A DNA stretch of 64,000 nucleotides from Pseudothauera rhizosphaerae (GTDB lineage: Bacteria; Pseudomonadota; Gammaproteobacteria; Burkholderiales; Rhodocyclaceae): assembly GCF_004801305.1 (NCBI RefSeq), contig NZ_SSOD01000005.1, positions 186,001 to 250,000 on the forward strand. Reading direction: 5' to 3'. The notes beneath the pieces are model-generated. The model saw nothing but the letters and a program-made list of their open reading frames with translations, made no database searches and was not told the origin of the DNA. Shown one piece after another: positions 42,160-51,545 of this stretch. Each line of letters starts with the position of its first letter. Position 1 is the stretch's first letter. Made by a program: the position numbers and the translations under genes.

Positions 42160-43341
42160 TCAGGCCGGCGCGGTGAACACCGTCAGCACGCCGGTGTAGC
42201 CGTACAGCCGGTCGCGGGCGATCTCGCCGGCGGCGTGGAAACCCACCAGCGCCAGGTCGGCGCCCAGCTCCTCGCGGATCGCCCGGGCTTCCGCGTGGGG
42301 CGAGCCGAAATGCCTGCCGCCGCGTCCGGTGCAGCTCACGTACACCGCACCGGCGGCCTGGCGCCCGGTGGAGGCCAGTTCGGCGCGGATCTCCGCGGCG
42401 ATGCGGGTCAGGTCGGCCAGCGCCGCCTGAGCATCGCGGCGGCAGAAGGCGAGCTGCATGCCGGGGGCCACCTCGTCGGCCACCGCCAGCACCTGGTGCT
42501 GCGGGTCCAGGCCGATGATGTGGCGTACCCGTGTGTCCGGGCCGAACAGGCCAGGCGCGAGCGCCAGGTCTTCCGTGTCCGTACACAGCCCCACCAGCGT
42601 GCCGGCCAGGGCGTGGGCCGTGAGGTCCAGCGGCAGGTCGTGCTCCAGGCCCAGGTCCTGCAGCGCGCAGGCGAGTGCCGGCTGGCCGTCCAGCGCGATC
42701 ACGTAGTTGTCTTCCGCATGGGTGATGGTGCGCAGCGGGCCCACGGGCTGGCAGCCCTGGGTGACCCGCGAGACGATGCCCACGCGCTCGTCGAAGGCCA
42801 CTCCCGACAGCCCGCCGGAGAGCACCCCGCCGGCGATCTGCAGCGTGCGGTTGCGTGCCGCCGACAGGCCGCCGAAGAGATGGCCCGAGGCCGTGCGTGC
42901 GGCCAGTTCCTGCAGCAGCTCCTGCAGATCCGGGGTGCCGCCGTCCGCATGGACCAGCGCGGTGTGGGGGTGGAAACCGCCCACGCCTGGGTGCAGCGGC
43001 TGGCGCCCGGAGAACAGGTGGAAGGCATGCGCGGGCAGCGGCGCGATCATCAGCGCCAGCGCCGGCTCGTCGAAACGGGCGGTGTCGCCGGCGATGACGC
43101 CCAGCCCCACCGTCCCCACCCAGGTCAGGCTGGGCAGGCGGCGGTTGAGGCCATGCACGATGTTCTCGGCCTCGCCGGCGAGCTGGTCGGTGAGATAGCA
43201 CCAGCCCAGCGTGTAGTCCGCCACCTCGCCGCCCGCGCGCCGTTCCGCCAGCGCGCTCTTCAACCGGGCCACGCAGTCGTTCAGCGCGGCCTGCCAGTCC
43301 GCATTCGCCGCCTGGGCGACGAGGAAACGTGTGGGAGTCAT
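42160..43341 (-). CDS. FIST-domain sensory protein
   Basis: A 393-residue protein with FIST N (about 30-220: GTVGLGVIAGDTARFDEPALALM, LFGGLSAARNRTLQIAGG) and FIST C (about 225-380: YVSCTGRGGRHFG, ELGADLALVGFHAAGEIA). FIST domains are predicted small-ligand sensors. Here no output domain is fused and no kinase is adjacent. It is convergent with the peroxidase-related gene and divergent from the AAA ATPase. Function unknown. Confidence 0.82.
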   Translation of the reverse strand: MTPTRFLVAQAANADWQAALNDCVARLKSALAERRAGGEVADYTLGWCYLTDQLAGEAENIVHGLNRRLPSLTWVGTVGLGVIAGDTARFDEPALALMIAPLPAHAFHLFSGRQPLHPGVGGFHPHTALVHADGGTPDLQELLQELAARTASGHLFGGLSAARNRTLQIAGGVLSGGLSGVAFDERVGIVSRVTQGCQPVGPLRTITHAEDNYVIALDGQPALACALQDLGLEHDLPLDLTAHALAGTLVGLCTDTEDLALAPGLFGPDTRVRHIIGLDPQHQVLAVADEVAPGMQLAFCRRDAQAALADLTRIAAEIRAELASTGRQAAGAVYVSCTGRGGRHFGSPHAEARAIREELGADLALVGFHAAGEIARDRLYGYTGVLTVFTAPA

Positions 43342-43503
43342 GTCGGCGGCCTCCGCTCGGGTCGTGCCGGTTGGACATTGCCGCGCCGGAGGGGTTTGCC
43401 CGCAGGGCTGCGGGCGTCCACCGGCGACGATGCCAGTCTCATTCTAGTTCGGCGGCCGAACGCGCATAATCCGGCGCTTGACCGCCTCGTGCCCGAATGC
43501 CCC

Positions 43504-45074
43504 ATGAACGATCTCCGCGACTTGTCCGCCCTGCTGCGTTCCCGCGTGCCCATCATCGTCATCGAGACCATGGAGGAGCAGCGCGCGTTGAAGCTCCTGG
43601 CCGACCTGGCCGAAGCCCGCCAGACGCTCCTGTACCGCTGGTCGGCGGCCACCGGGCTGGTACACACCAACTTCCGCTACGGTCCGGCGGCCGATCCGGT
43701 GCGCAGGCCGTTCGGTTTCGACGTGGTGGAGGGGGCGGGTACGGCGCCCACCGCGCGTCCGGCCGAGGCGGGGCGCACGCGGGCCATCGAGGACACGCGC
43801 AGCATCCAGTCCGCCCTGGCCTTCATCGACGGCCGCGGCCAGCCGGGCATCTACGTGCTGCTGGACCTCCACCCCTACCTGGAAGACCCGGTGGCGCTGC
43901 GCCTGCTGCGGGAGATCGCCCTCGACCACGCCGTGGACGGCCGCACCCTGGTGCTGGTCTCCCCGTCCCTGCGCCTGCCGCCCAAGCTCGCCCGCCACGC
44001 CGCCCGGCTGAGCCTGCCCCTGCCGGACGAGGCGCGCATCCGCGAACTGCTGGAGACCGAATTCGCCCTCTTCGCGCGCCAGGCGGGCCGCGCCCCGGTG
44101 CGCAACCGCGGCCTGGAAGACGCCATGGTGCGCTACGCCAGCGGCCTGTGCGAGGAGGACGTGCGCCACTTGCTGCGCCTGGCGGTGCGGGACGACGGGT
44201 GCTCACCCGCGAGGACCTGCAGCGTGCCGCCGCCTTCAAGCAGCAGACGCTGCCCGGCCTGACGCTGGAGGCGGTGCTCGACGGGGCGGATGCAGTGGGC
44301 GGCATGGTGCGCCTGCGCCGCTGGCTGGCGCAGCGCAAGCCGATCTTCCTCGGCGAACTCGCCCGCCCCGGCCTGCCCATGCCCCGCGGGGTGCTGATCG
44401 CCGGCGTGCAGGGCACCGGCAAGAGCCTGGCCGCCAAGGCCACCGCGGCGGCCTGGGGCCTGCCCCTGCTGCGCCTGGACATCGCCGCCCTGTACGACAA
44501 GTTCCAGGGCGAAACCGAGCGCAAGCTGCGGGAAGCGCTGCAGGCGGCCGAAGGCATGCAGCCGGTGGTGATGTGGATCGACGAGATCGAGAAGGGCATG
44601 GCCGCCGGCGCGGCCGAGCAGGACGGCGGCGTGTCGCGCCGGGTGCTCGGCACCCTGCTCACCTGGATGGCCGAGCGTACGGCGCGCCTCTTCATCGTCG
44701 CCACCGCCAACGACGTGGAGGCCCTGCCGCCGGAGCTGGTGCGCAAGGGGCGCTTCGACGAGCTGTTCTTCGTAGACCTGCCGGACGCGCCGGCGCGGGA
44801 GACCATCTTCCGCATCCACCTGGCGCGCCATCGGCTCGACCCGGCCGCCTTCGACCTGCGCCTGCTGGCGGGCCGCTCCGACGGCATGTCGGGCGCGGAG
44901 ATCGAACAGGCGGTGGTGTCGGCGATCTACGAGGCGCTGCCCGACGGGTGCGACCCGGACGTGGCCATGGTGCTGGCGGAACTGGAACGCACCCGGCCGC
45001 TGTCGGTGGTCATGGCCGAGAAGGTGGCGGCCCTGCGCGCCTGGGCTGCCGAACGCTGCGTGATGGCGGACTGA
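43504..45074 (+). pseudogene. Ycf46-like AAA ATPase, interrupted by a -1 frameshift
   Basis: Two reading frames together encode one AAA protein of about 523 residues. Frame 1 from ATG 43504 gives the N-terminal half (MNDLRDLSALLRSRVPIIVI to CEEDVRHLLRLAVRDDG). The C-terminal half continues in another frame from about 44199 (VLTREDLQRAAAFKQQ). That half contains Walker A GVQGTGKS, Walker B VVMWIDEIEK and an arginine-finger region FIVATANDVEALPPELVRKGRFDE. One G appears to be missing in GGG at 44197-44199. No classical slippery heptamer is present, so it is a real mutation or a base-calling error. Confidence 0.85.
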
Positions 45075-45078
45075 ACGG

Positions 45079-45097
45079 CGGGCGGTTTCCCCGCCCG
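45079..45097. terminator. Hairpin between convergent genes
   Basis: Stem CGGGCGG / CCGCCCG (45079-45085 with 45091-45097), loop TTTCC, with further pairing of GAACG and CGTTC outside. It lies between the AAA ATPase and ferredoxin reductase stops. There is no T-run, so bidirectional terminator activity is only probable. Confidence 0.45.
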
Positions 45098-45103
45098 TGG
45101 CGT

Positions 45104-45880
45104 TCAGAAGGCGTTTTCCACCGCGTACTGGCCGGGCTGTTCGCGGCGCGCCAGGGTGAAGCCGCGCGCCTTCAGCGTGTCGCGGGTGTCGCGCACCATC
45201 TGCGGGTTGCCGCAGATCATGATGCGCGAGGCGTCCGGGTCCAGCCGCAGGCCGGCGCGGGCCTCCAGTTCGCCGCTGTCGATCAGCGCCGGGATGCGCC
45301 GCCCGAGGGCGCCCGCGCAGGCGCTGCGGGTGACCACCGGCACGTGCACCAGCGCCGCGGCGCGCTCGCCGATCAGCGGATTGGCGCGCAGGCGCGCCGC
45401 CTCGTCGCGGTAGGCGAGTTCGTCCGCGGTGCGCACGCTGTGCACCAGCACCAGGTGGCGGTAGTCGTCCCACACCGCCGGGTCCTGCAGGATGGACAGG
45501 AAGGGCGCCAGCCCGGTGCCGGTGGCGAGCAGCCACAGGTCCCGGCCGGGGCGGAAGCGGTCGGTGGTGAGATAGCCGTAGGCGCTGCGGTCCACCAGGA
45601 TCGTGTCGCCGACCCCCAGGCGGGCGAGGCGGCCGGTGAATTCGCCGCCCGGCACGACGACGGAAAAGAACTCCAGATACTCGTCGTAGGGCGCGGAAAC
45701 CATGGAGTAGGCGCGCCACACCAGGCTGCCGTCCTCCCGCGCCAGACCCAGGCGGGCGAACTGGCCGGGCACGAAGCGGAAGCTGCGCGGGCGCGTGGTG
45801 CGGAAGGAGAACAGGCTACCGGTCCAGCGGTGCAGCCAGACGATGCGTTCGGTGGTGTGTTTGTCGAGCGGCGCGTTCAT
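45104..45880 (-). CDS. fpr: Ferredoxin-NADP reductase (Fpr type)
   Basis: A 258-residue bacterial subclass FNR. It has the FAD motif RAYSMVSAP (about 56-64), the NADP part LLATGTGLAPFLSIL (about 117-131), CGNPQMV near 225 and the C-terminal tail QYAVENAF typical of the Azotobacter/Rhodobacter subclass. It exchanges electrons between NADPH and ferredoxin or flavodoxin. ATG at 45880 follows AAGGACG; the open frame upstream overlaps the DUF1127 region and is not used. Confidence 0.9.
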   Translation of the reverse strand: MNAPLDKHTTERIVWLHRWTGSLFSFRTTRPRSFRFVPGQFARLGLAREDGSLVWRAYSMVSAPYDEYLEFFSVVVPGGEFTGRLARLGVGDTILVDRSAYGYLTTDRFRPGRDLWLLATGTGLAPFLSILQDPAVWDDYRHLVLVHSVRTADELAYRDEAARLRANPLIGERAAALVHVPVVTRSACAGALGRRIPALIDSGELEARAGLRLDPDASRIMICGNPQMVRDTRDTLKARGFTLARREQPGQYAVENAF

Positions 45881-45952
45881 CGGTCGTCCTTGCGCGTATC
45901 CCGTTTTACCTGAGTAATTTGCTCGGGAAATGGTTCCGCGCCTGCGGCAAGG

Positions 45953-46041
45953 GGATACAGAACGGTCGCCGCAAGGCCGGTACAGTTGGCTGTTCCGGTA
46001 TTCTGTATCCGGCACAATTTTCAATTCTTGAGTCTGTACCC
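45953..46041 (+). promoter_or_regulatory. Array of MocR-like CTGTAYCC half-sites before DUF1127 gene
   Basis: Four related octamers in alternating orientation: GGATACAG (45953-45960), GGTACAG (45979-45985), CTGTATCC (46003-46010) and CTGTACCC (46034-46041), spaced about 25-31 bases. The outer pair of the first three also forms a 10-bp inverted repeat GGATACAGAA / TTCTGTATCC. CTGTACC-type sites are recognised by MocR/PdxR-class GntR regulators in known cases. No such regulator gene is in the window. Confidence 0.5.
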
Positions 46042-46100
46042 ATGAAGGGCGCCGCCCTATCGTGGACTCGCCGCTGCAAACCTGCGGCGAGGAGAACGTC

Positions 46101-46271
46101 ATGATGGTGATCGAGCTGCTGCGCCGCCTGGAGGCGGCCATTCGCGCCCTGCTGCAGCGCCGGCAGGGGCGCCGGGAACTGCTGGAACTGGACGAGCGCC
46201 TGCTGCGCGACGTGGGCATCAGCCGCGAGCAGGCGAGGCGGGAGGCGGCCAAGCCATTCTGGCGCCAGTGA
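46101..46271 (+). CDS. DUF1127 small protein
   Basis: A 56-residue basic peptide with the DUF1127 (YjiS-like) signature ELDERLLRDVGISREQARREAAKPFW. The ATG at 46101 has a GAGGAG site; an in-frame upstream start at 46062 is less likely. Some DUF1127 proteins bind RNA and affect phosphate or carbon metabolism, but no role is assignable here. Its promoter region carries MocR-like repeats. Confidence 0.82.
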   Translation: MMVIELLRRLEAAIRALLQRRQGRRELLELDERLLRDVGISREQARREAAKPFWRQ

Positions 46272-46312
46272 GAAGGCTGGGCAGGCGGTGCGTCGCCGCC
46301 CCTCGGCGCGAG

Positions 46313-48397
46313 CTACCCGGTCAGCCCGGCGAGCGGAGCCGGCGGCGCGATGACGAGGCCTTGGGCGTACTGGAAACCGTAGTCGCGCAGCATGTCGCGG
46401 AACAGTTCGTCCTCGACCTCGGAGGCGATGGCGTGGATGTCCAGCGCGGCCGCCATGCCGCACAGCGCCTGGGCGACGTTGCAACCGGCTTCCAGGCCGT
46501 AGTTGTCGGCCAGGGTCTTGAGGCTGACCTTGGCGTAGTTGGGCCGCAGCAGCGTGAGCAGGGTGGTATTGCCGCCGTCGAGCTGTTCGAGGGCCACGCC
46601 GCAGCCCAGGTCGCGCACGCGGGTGACGAAGGCGGCCGCCTCGGCCGGGCACTGGGCCGCCACGGCGGCAGGGAATTCGAGCACCACGCGCTCCGGCTCG
46701 ACCGCATGGCGGTGCAGCAGGCTGGTGAGCGCATCCAGGTAGTCGCCCGGGTGGTTCAGGGAGGCGCGGGTGAGGTTGAGGCCGATGCGGCCGAGGGGCG
46801 TATCGGGGCCGGCGATCTGCCGTCCGAGCTGGATGCAGGCCTGTTCGGCCACCCACAGGTCGAGTTCGAGGCCCGCGCTGCCGGCCTCCAGGCGGGAGAG
46901 CAGCTCGCCGGGGGTGAGCACGGTGTCGCCGCTGCCCGCGACGCGCAGCAGCACTTCGTGCCACGGCAGCACGGGGCGTCCGTCGAGGGTGACGATGGGT
47001 TGGCCGTACAGTTCCAGGCGGCTGTAGGGAATGCCTTCCGGACGGCTGTCCACGCTCTCGTGGTCGCTCTGGCGGCGGCCCGCCGCCATGCCGTGGCCAT
47101 GCTCGATGACGCGGTTGCGGCCGCTCTTCTTGGCCGCGTAGCAGGCCAGGTCGGCGGCCACCAGTACGTCGGAGGCGCTGTCCAGGCCGCCGTCGATGCG
47201 CACCAGGCCGACGCTGGCGCCCACGGAGAAGCGCCGGTCGTCCCAACTGAAGCGGAAGGCGGCGACGGTTTCGCGCAGGCCCTCGGCGATGCGCAGCGCC
47301 TCCTCGGCGTTGCAGCCGCGCAGGATGAGGGCGAACTCGTCTCCGCCCACCCGGCAGATCAGGTCGTCGGCACGCACGCGCTGGCGGATCAGGCGGGCGA
47401 TGCGGCGCAGCAGTTCGTCGCCCGCGGCATGGCCGCAGGTGTCGTTGACGATCTTGAAGCGGTCCAGGTCGATGAAGCACAGCGCGCCTTGGTCGCCGGC
47501 GCGGCGCGAGGCGGCCACGGCCTCTTCCAGCGCCTGCTCGAAGGCGCGCCGGTTGGGCAGGCCGGTAAGCGGGTCGTGCAGCGCCTGATGGGCGAGCTGG
47601 GCGGTGGCTTCGTCCACTTTCGCCTGCAGGGTGTGCTGGGCGTCGGCGATGGCGCGCGCCATGGTGTTGAAGCCGCTCTGCAGGGCGCGCAGCTCGGCGA
47701 CCGCGGCGTCGTCCGGCACGCTGACGTCGAGCCGGCCCTGGGCCACGCCGCCCACCGCGTCGGCGAGCCGGCGTACGGGGCCGGTGACCGAGCGTGCCAG
47801 CCGGATCGCCAGCACGGCGGTGAGCGCCAGGCCGCTGATGGTGAGCGCGAGCGTGGTGAACACGATGGCACGCTTGGCATTGTCGAGTGCGCGCGTGTCG
47901 AGTTCGACATATACCCAGCCGGCCTGCACCGCCGGCAGGCGGTTGGGGTCGTTCAGGTAGCCGGCGTCCAGGTCGTCCACCACCAGTTGGGTGGCGAGTA
48001 CCGGCGCGGCCAGCGTGAGCCTCTGCTCGCGCTTGTCGAGGATCTGTGCGCTGCGTGCGGCGACGATGCGGGGCGCTGCGGCCAGGCGCGGGCGGCCGCT
48101 GACCGCGAGCAGCTCGCCGGCGCCGTCGTAGACCGCCACGGCGGCCACGTCACGCTGTTCGAGCACCGCCTGCAGCAGCGTGCCGAGCGTGCCGCGGTTG
48201 CCGGAGATGACCCCGTATTCGGCCGCCGGGGCGAGGAAGCTGACGATGGCCAGCCCGCGCTCCTGCAGCGCGCCTTCGGCGGCCTGCGTGCCGCGCACCA
48301 CGAACAGGCCGGCGATGGCGCCGGCCAGCAGCGCGGCCGGCAGCAGCACCACCAGCAGCAGGCGCTGGCGCAGGGTGAGGCGGAACGCTGCCCTCAT
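46313..48397 (-). CDS. Membrane GGDEF protein with degenerate EAL domain
   Basis: 694 residues. TM1 is at about 12-34, followed by a periplasmic sensor (YfiN/CHASE8-like), TM2 at 178-200, HAMP at 201-255, GGDEF and then EAL. The cyclase motif GGDEF is intact (351-355) with an RxxD inhibitory site at 342-345, so c-di-GMP synthesis is expected. The EAL half has EVL at 481-483, EQLDGG for DDFG and KVS for K-I-D, so phosphodiesterase activity is unlikely. ATG at 48397 overlaps the stop of the periplasmic binding protein gene (ATGA), implying that they act together. Confidence 0.88.
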   Translation of the reverse strand: MRAAFRLTLRQRLLLVVLLPAALLAGAIAGLFVVRGTQAAEGALQERGLAIVSFLAPAAEYGVISGNRGTLGTLLQAVLEQRDVAAVAVYDGAGELLAVSGRPRLAAAPRIVAARSAQILDKREQRLTLAAPVLATQLVVDDLDAGYLNDPNRLPAVQAGWVYVELDTRALDNAKRAIVFTTLALTISGLALTAVLAIRLARSVTGPVRRLADAVGGVAQGRLDVSVPDDAAVAELRALQSGFNTMARAIADAQHTLQAKVDEATAQLAHQALHDPLTGLPNRRAFEQALEEAVAASRRAGDQGALCFIDLDRFKIVNDTCGHAAGDELLRRIARLIRQRVRADDLICRVGGDEFALILRGCNAEEALRIAEGLRETVAAFRFSWDDRRFSVGASVGLVRIDGGLDSASDVLVAADLACYAAKKSGRNRVIEHGHGMAAGRRQSDHESVDSRPEGIPYSRLELYGQPIVTLDGRPVLPWHEVLLRVAGSGDTVLTPGELLSRLEAGSAGLELDLWVAEQACIQLGRQIAGPDTPLGRIGLNLTRASLNHPGDYLDALTSLLHRHAVEPERVVLEFPAAVAAQCPAEAAAFVTRVRDLGCGVALEQLDGGNTTLLTLLRPNYAKVSLKTLADNYGLEAGCNVAQALCGMAAALDIHAIASEVEDELFRDMLRDYGFQYAQGLVIAPPAPLAGLTG

Positions 48398-49311
48398 GGC
48401 CGGTTTCCTCCACGCAGGCGTTCGAGTACGCCGGCATTGTCCGGCACCTCCAGGCCGAGGGCGCGCGCCACCTGGCGGTTGATGGCGATGTCGAAACCGC
48501 GCGGCGCGCGCACGTCGGGCAATTGCGGGCTGCCGCTGCGCGGCGCGCCGTCCAGCCACGCCGCCACTTCGCGGGCCGCGTCTTCCGGTGTGCTGAACAC
48601 CGCTGCCAGCGCGCCGGCCTCCACGTAGGCGCGCGAATAGGCGAACACGGGGCGGCGATAGCGGTAGCTGGTGAGCAGCAGCGTGCGTGCCGCCGTCGGG
48701 CCGGACACCAGCGGGTCGGCCAGCGCGAGCAGGGCGTCGGACGATTCCAGCAGGCGTTCGAGCGCCGGAAGCAGTTCGCCGGCGGTGGAGATGTGCTGCC
48801 CTCCCAGGGCGAGGCCCGCGCTGCGGGCCGCGTCGCCGAAGGCGGGGGCCAGGCTGCTGCTGGCCGGTCCGAACAGGATGCCGACGCGCTGCGCATCCGG
48901 GAGGATGGCGCGCACCAGGGCCAGGTGGCGCTCAGCGGGCTGGTCGAGGACGATGGCGGACAAGCGGGCGTTCGGCAGATCCCGGCGCAGGCCGTCGAAC
49001 TGGCTGCGCCCGACCAGCACGCCGAGCGTGGGCCGGGTGCCGCGGCGGGCGATCTCGTCCATCGCCGGCGCGCCCGCGGCGACGATCACCGCGGCGCGCT
49101 CGAGCACGGCTGCATCCACTCCGTCCTCCAGGTTTCCTGCCAGTTCGATGCGGTGCCTGCCTCCGGCAGCGGCCGCGAGTGCTTCGGCGAACGTCCCGTA
49201 GGCGCCGCCTTTCTGTGTCAGCACCAGCGCCACCTCGTGCGCGTGCGCCGCCGGCGCGGCCAGCAGGCACACGGCGGCGAACACGATTATGCGGTGAAGG
49301 CACGAAGGCAT
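48394..49311 (-). CDS. ABC-type periplasmic binding protein (ABC_sub_bind family)
   Basis: 305 residues with a signal peptide (APAAHAHEVALV) and a two-lobed PF04392-type binding fold (SAIVLDQPAERHLALVRAILPDAQRVGILFGPASS; RPVFAYSRAYVEAGALAAVFSTPEDAAREVAAWLDG). No permease or ATPase gene is adjacent. Instead it is coupled to the GGDEF protein and follows a TonB-dependent receptor, so it more likely presents a ligand to the sensor domain (inference). Confidence 0.82.
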   Translation of the reverse strand: MPSCLHRIIVFAAVCLLAAPAAHAHEVALVLTQKGGAYGTFAEALAAAAGGRHRIELAGNLEDGVDAAVLERAAVIVAAGAPAMDEIARRGTRPTLGVLVGRSQFDGLRRDLPNARLSAIVLDQPAERHLALVRAILPDAQRVGILFGPASSSLAPAFGDAARSAGLALGGQHISTAGELLPALERLLESSDALLALADPLVSGPTAARTLLLTSYRYRRPVFAYSRAYVEAGALAAVFSTPEDAAREVAAWLDGAPRSGSPQLPDVRAPRGFDIAINRQVARALGLEVPDNAGVLERLRGGNRP

Positions 49312-49439
49312 GGGGGGCGGCGTTCAGCGCGAGGATGCGGCGCGGTGGCGGGAAATACGTTCGGTATATGTCATCAGGCTATATCCGGGCGTGGCGGCCA
49401 CCAAGCGCTTCCGCGCGCCGCGCATGACGTTTACCACGC

Positions 49440-51542
49440 TCAGAGGTCCAGGCGCAGCGATATCCAGTGGCGGCGGTCCACCCGGCGCTGCATGCGCTGT
49501 TCGAAGTGCGCGCCGTTCAGGGACTGCACGGTGTAGGCGAGTTCGCCGCGCTGCTGGCCGACGGCGAAGGGCCAGGCAATGCGCATGTCGGTGCGGTTGT
49601 AGTTGCCGACTTCCGTATTGCGCGTCCATTTCATCGCCCCGACCCAATAGCGTGCCAGCGACAGGTCGATGCCCCAGGGCAGCTTCTGCATCAGCAGCAG
49701 CGAGGTGGACCGGCGCGGCGCCGACTCCTCGGCCAGGGCGGCGTAGGCCCGCTGCGAAGACCTGTAGTTGCTGTCGGGCGAGTGCGCCAGGCGTTCGCCG
49801 AGGGCGGTGTTCTTGTTGTCGATGCGGATGCTGGCATGGCCGAGCGCCAGGCGGGTGGCGTCGAAAGGCTGCCACTTGAACTGGAATTCGTAGCCGCGGA
49901 TGCGCAGGTCCTGCACCGCCTGCACCGAATAGGGCCGGTTGTCCAGGCCGGACGGCTGTTCGCCGGTGCGGATCAGGCGCATCTGGCGGTCGGACAGCTT
50001 CTCGCGGAAATGGCGCACGTCCAGGCTTGCGCGCCATGGGCGCCATTCGCCCAGGTAGGCGAGCTCCCAACTGTCCAGGCGCTCGGCCGGCAGGTCGGGG
50101 TTCGCCATCCAGTCCGATACGGCATCGCCGCCGGTTTCCACGTAGTAATAGTTCGCCTTGTAGTCCTGCGTGCCCGGGGTGCGCCAGGCGCGGGCGTAGC
50201 CGATGCGGATGGTGTGATCGGGCGTCAGGTGGAAGCTGGTGCTGGCCCGCGGCGCCACGTGGCTGCCGGCAAGCGAGTCGTATTCGTGGGACACCCCCAG
50301 GTTGCCGGTGAACCAGGACAGCGGCTTCCATTCCCCGTTGGCGAACGCGCGCCCCACGTCGCGGCTGACGGTTCCCAGCCCGTACAGCACCGTGTCCGAG
50401 TCCAGGGTGTCGTAGCGCCAACTCGCACCCCACACCAGGCGGGTGTCGGCGAACGGCATGAAGGTGTGCTGGGCCTCGATCTCGTGGCGGACGCCGCGGT
50501 CGCCGACTTCATTGACCTTGCGATAGGGCGGCAGTCGATCGGGATGGAGGAAGGAATCGTCCGCCTTGTCGACGCTGTGCGTGTAGCGCAGCGAGAAATC
50601 CGCGGTGTCCGACAGCGTGCGCAGCCAGCGCAGTTGCAGCCAGGTGGACGACTGGTCGAAGTCGCGGATCGGGTCGTCCGGCCTCGACCTGATCGGGTAG
50701 GCCATCCGCTCGCGCTTGTCCGCGTCGTCTTCGGTCACCAGGCGGCCGTTGACCTCGCGGCCGATGATGTGTCCCAGGTGTACTTCCAGCGCATCCTGGA
50801 TGCCGAGCTGGAAATGGGCCCTCAGGTCCAGCAGATGGGTCTTGCTGTCGGCCCGCCAGTCCGGATTGGCCTCGTAGCGCAGGTCGGTGTGCGGCGTGAG
50901 GCCGTCGTCGCCGGTCTGCTGGTAGGTCAGGCGGAAGTCGCCCCCTTCGCCCAACCGGCCGCCGGTGCGCAGCGTGTAGTCGTGCACGCCCTGGCTGCCC
51001 TGGTTGGTGGATACGGACCATCCCCTCACCAGCGCCGGGTCGACGGTGACGATGTTGATGACGCCCAGAAAGGCATTCGCGCCGTAGGAGGTGGTGTTGG
51101 AGCCGCGTACCACCTCGATGCGTTCGATGTCCTCCAGGGCGACGGGAACCAGGGCCCAGTTCATGCCGCCGCGGAACAGCGGCGAGTGCAGCGAACGGCC
51201 GTCCACCAGCACCTGTACGCGCGGCGAGTAGTCGTTGTCGTCGCTGACGCCGTGGTAATTGACCCGCGCGGCCACGTCGCTGGCGGCGAAGGTCTGGAAG
51301 CCGGGTACCAGGCGGAAGATGTCGGAGAGGGTGCGCGCCCCCGAGGCGCGGATGGTGTCGCGGTCGACCACCGTGACCGAGGTGGGCGCGTCGGCCAGGC
51401 GTTGCGGCAGGCGGCTGACCGAGGCCACCACCGGCAGGTCGCTGAAGAAGAGTTCGGTGTCCGCCTGCGCCGCAATGGCGGGCGCGCTCAGCGCAAACAG
51501 CGCGCAGTTGCGCAAGCCAAGGCGTTTGCGTCGGCGAATCAA
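49440..51542 (-). CDS. TonB-dependent outer membrane receptor
   Basis: 700 residues with a signal peptide (CALFALSAPAIAAQA), a plug domain at about 35-150 (TSVTVVDRDTIRASGARTLSDIFRLVPGFQ, VLVDGRSLHSPLFRGG, IERIEVVRGSNTTSYGANAFLGVINIVT) and a 22-strand barrel ending WISLRLDL. The only plausible start is TTG at 51542, since the frame is closed upstream and an ATG at 51564 is out of frame. A 10-bp hairpin covers its ribosome site. Downstream are the binding protein and the GGDEF sensor. The ligand is unknown. Confidence 0.87.
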   Translation of the reverse strand: MIRRRKRLGLRNCALFALSAPAIAAQADTELFFSDLPVVASVSRLPQRLADAPTSVTVVDRDTIRASGARTLSDIFRLVPGFQTFAASDVAARVNYHGVSDDNDYSPRVQVLVDGRSLHSPLFRGGMNWALVPVALEDIERIEVVRGSNTTSYGANAFLGVINIVTVDPALVRGWSVSTNQGSQGVHDYTLRTGGRLGEGGDFRLTYQQTGDDGLTPHTDLRYEANPDWRADSKTHLLDLRAHFQLGIQDALEVHLGHIIGREVNGRLVTEDDADKRERMAYPIRSRPDDPIRDFDQSSTWLQLRWLRTLSDTADFSLRYTHSVDKADDSFLHPDRLPPYRKVNEVGDRGVRHEIEAQHTFMPFADTRLVWGASWRYDTLDSDTVLYGLGTVSRDVGRAFANGEWKPLSWFTGNLGVSHEYDSLAGSHVAPRASTSFHLTPDHTIRIGYARAWRTPGTQDYKANYYYVETGGDAVSDWMANPDLPAERLDSWELAYLGEWRPWRASLDVRHFREKLSDRQMRLIRTGEQPSGLDNRPYSVQAVQDLRIRGYEFQFKWQPFDATRLALGHASIRIDNKNTALGERLAHSPDSNYRSSQRAYAALAEESAPRRSTSLLLMQKLPWGIDLSLARYWVGAMKWTRNTEVGNYNRTDMRIAWPFAVGQQRGELAYTVQSLNGAHFEQRMQRRVDRRHWISLRLDL

Positions 51543-51545
51543 GCG

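Noticed and set aside
44191-44204. Programmed -1 frameshift in the AAA ATPase
   Set aside because: The junction lacks an X-XXY-YYZ slippery heptamer and an obvious downstream stem, and a single missing G explains it more simply.
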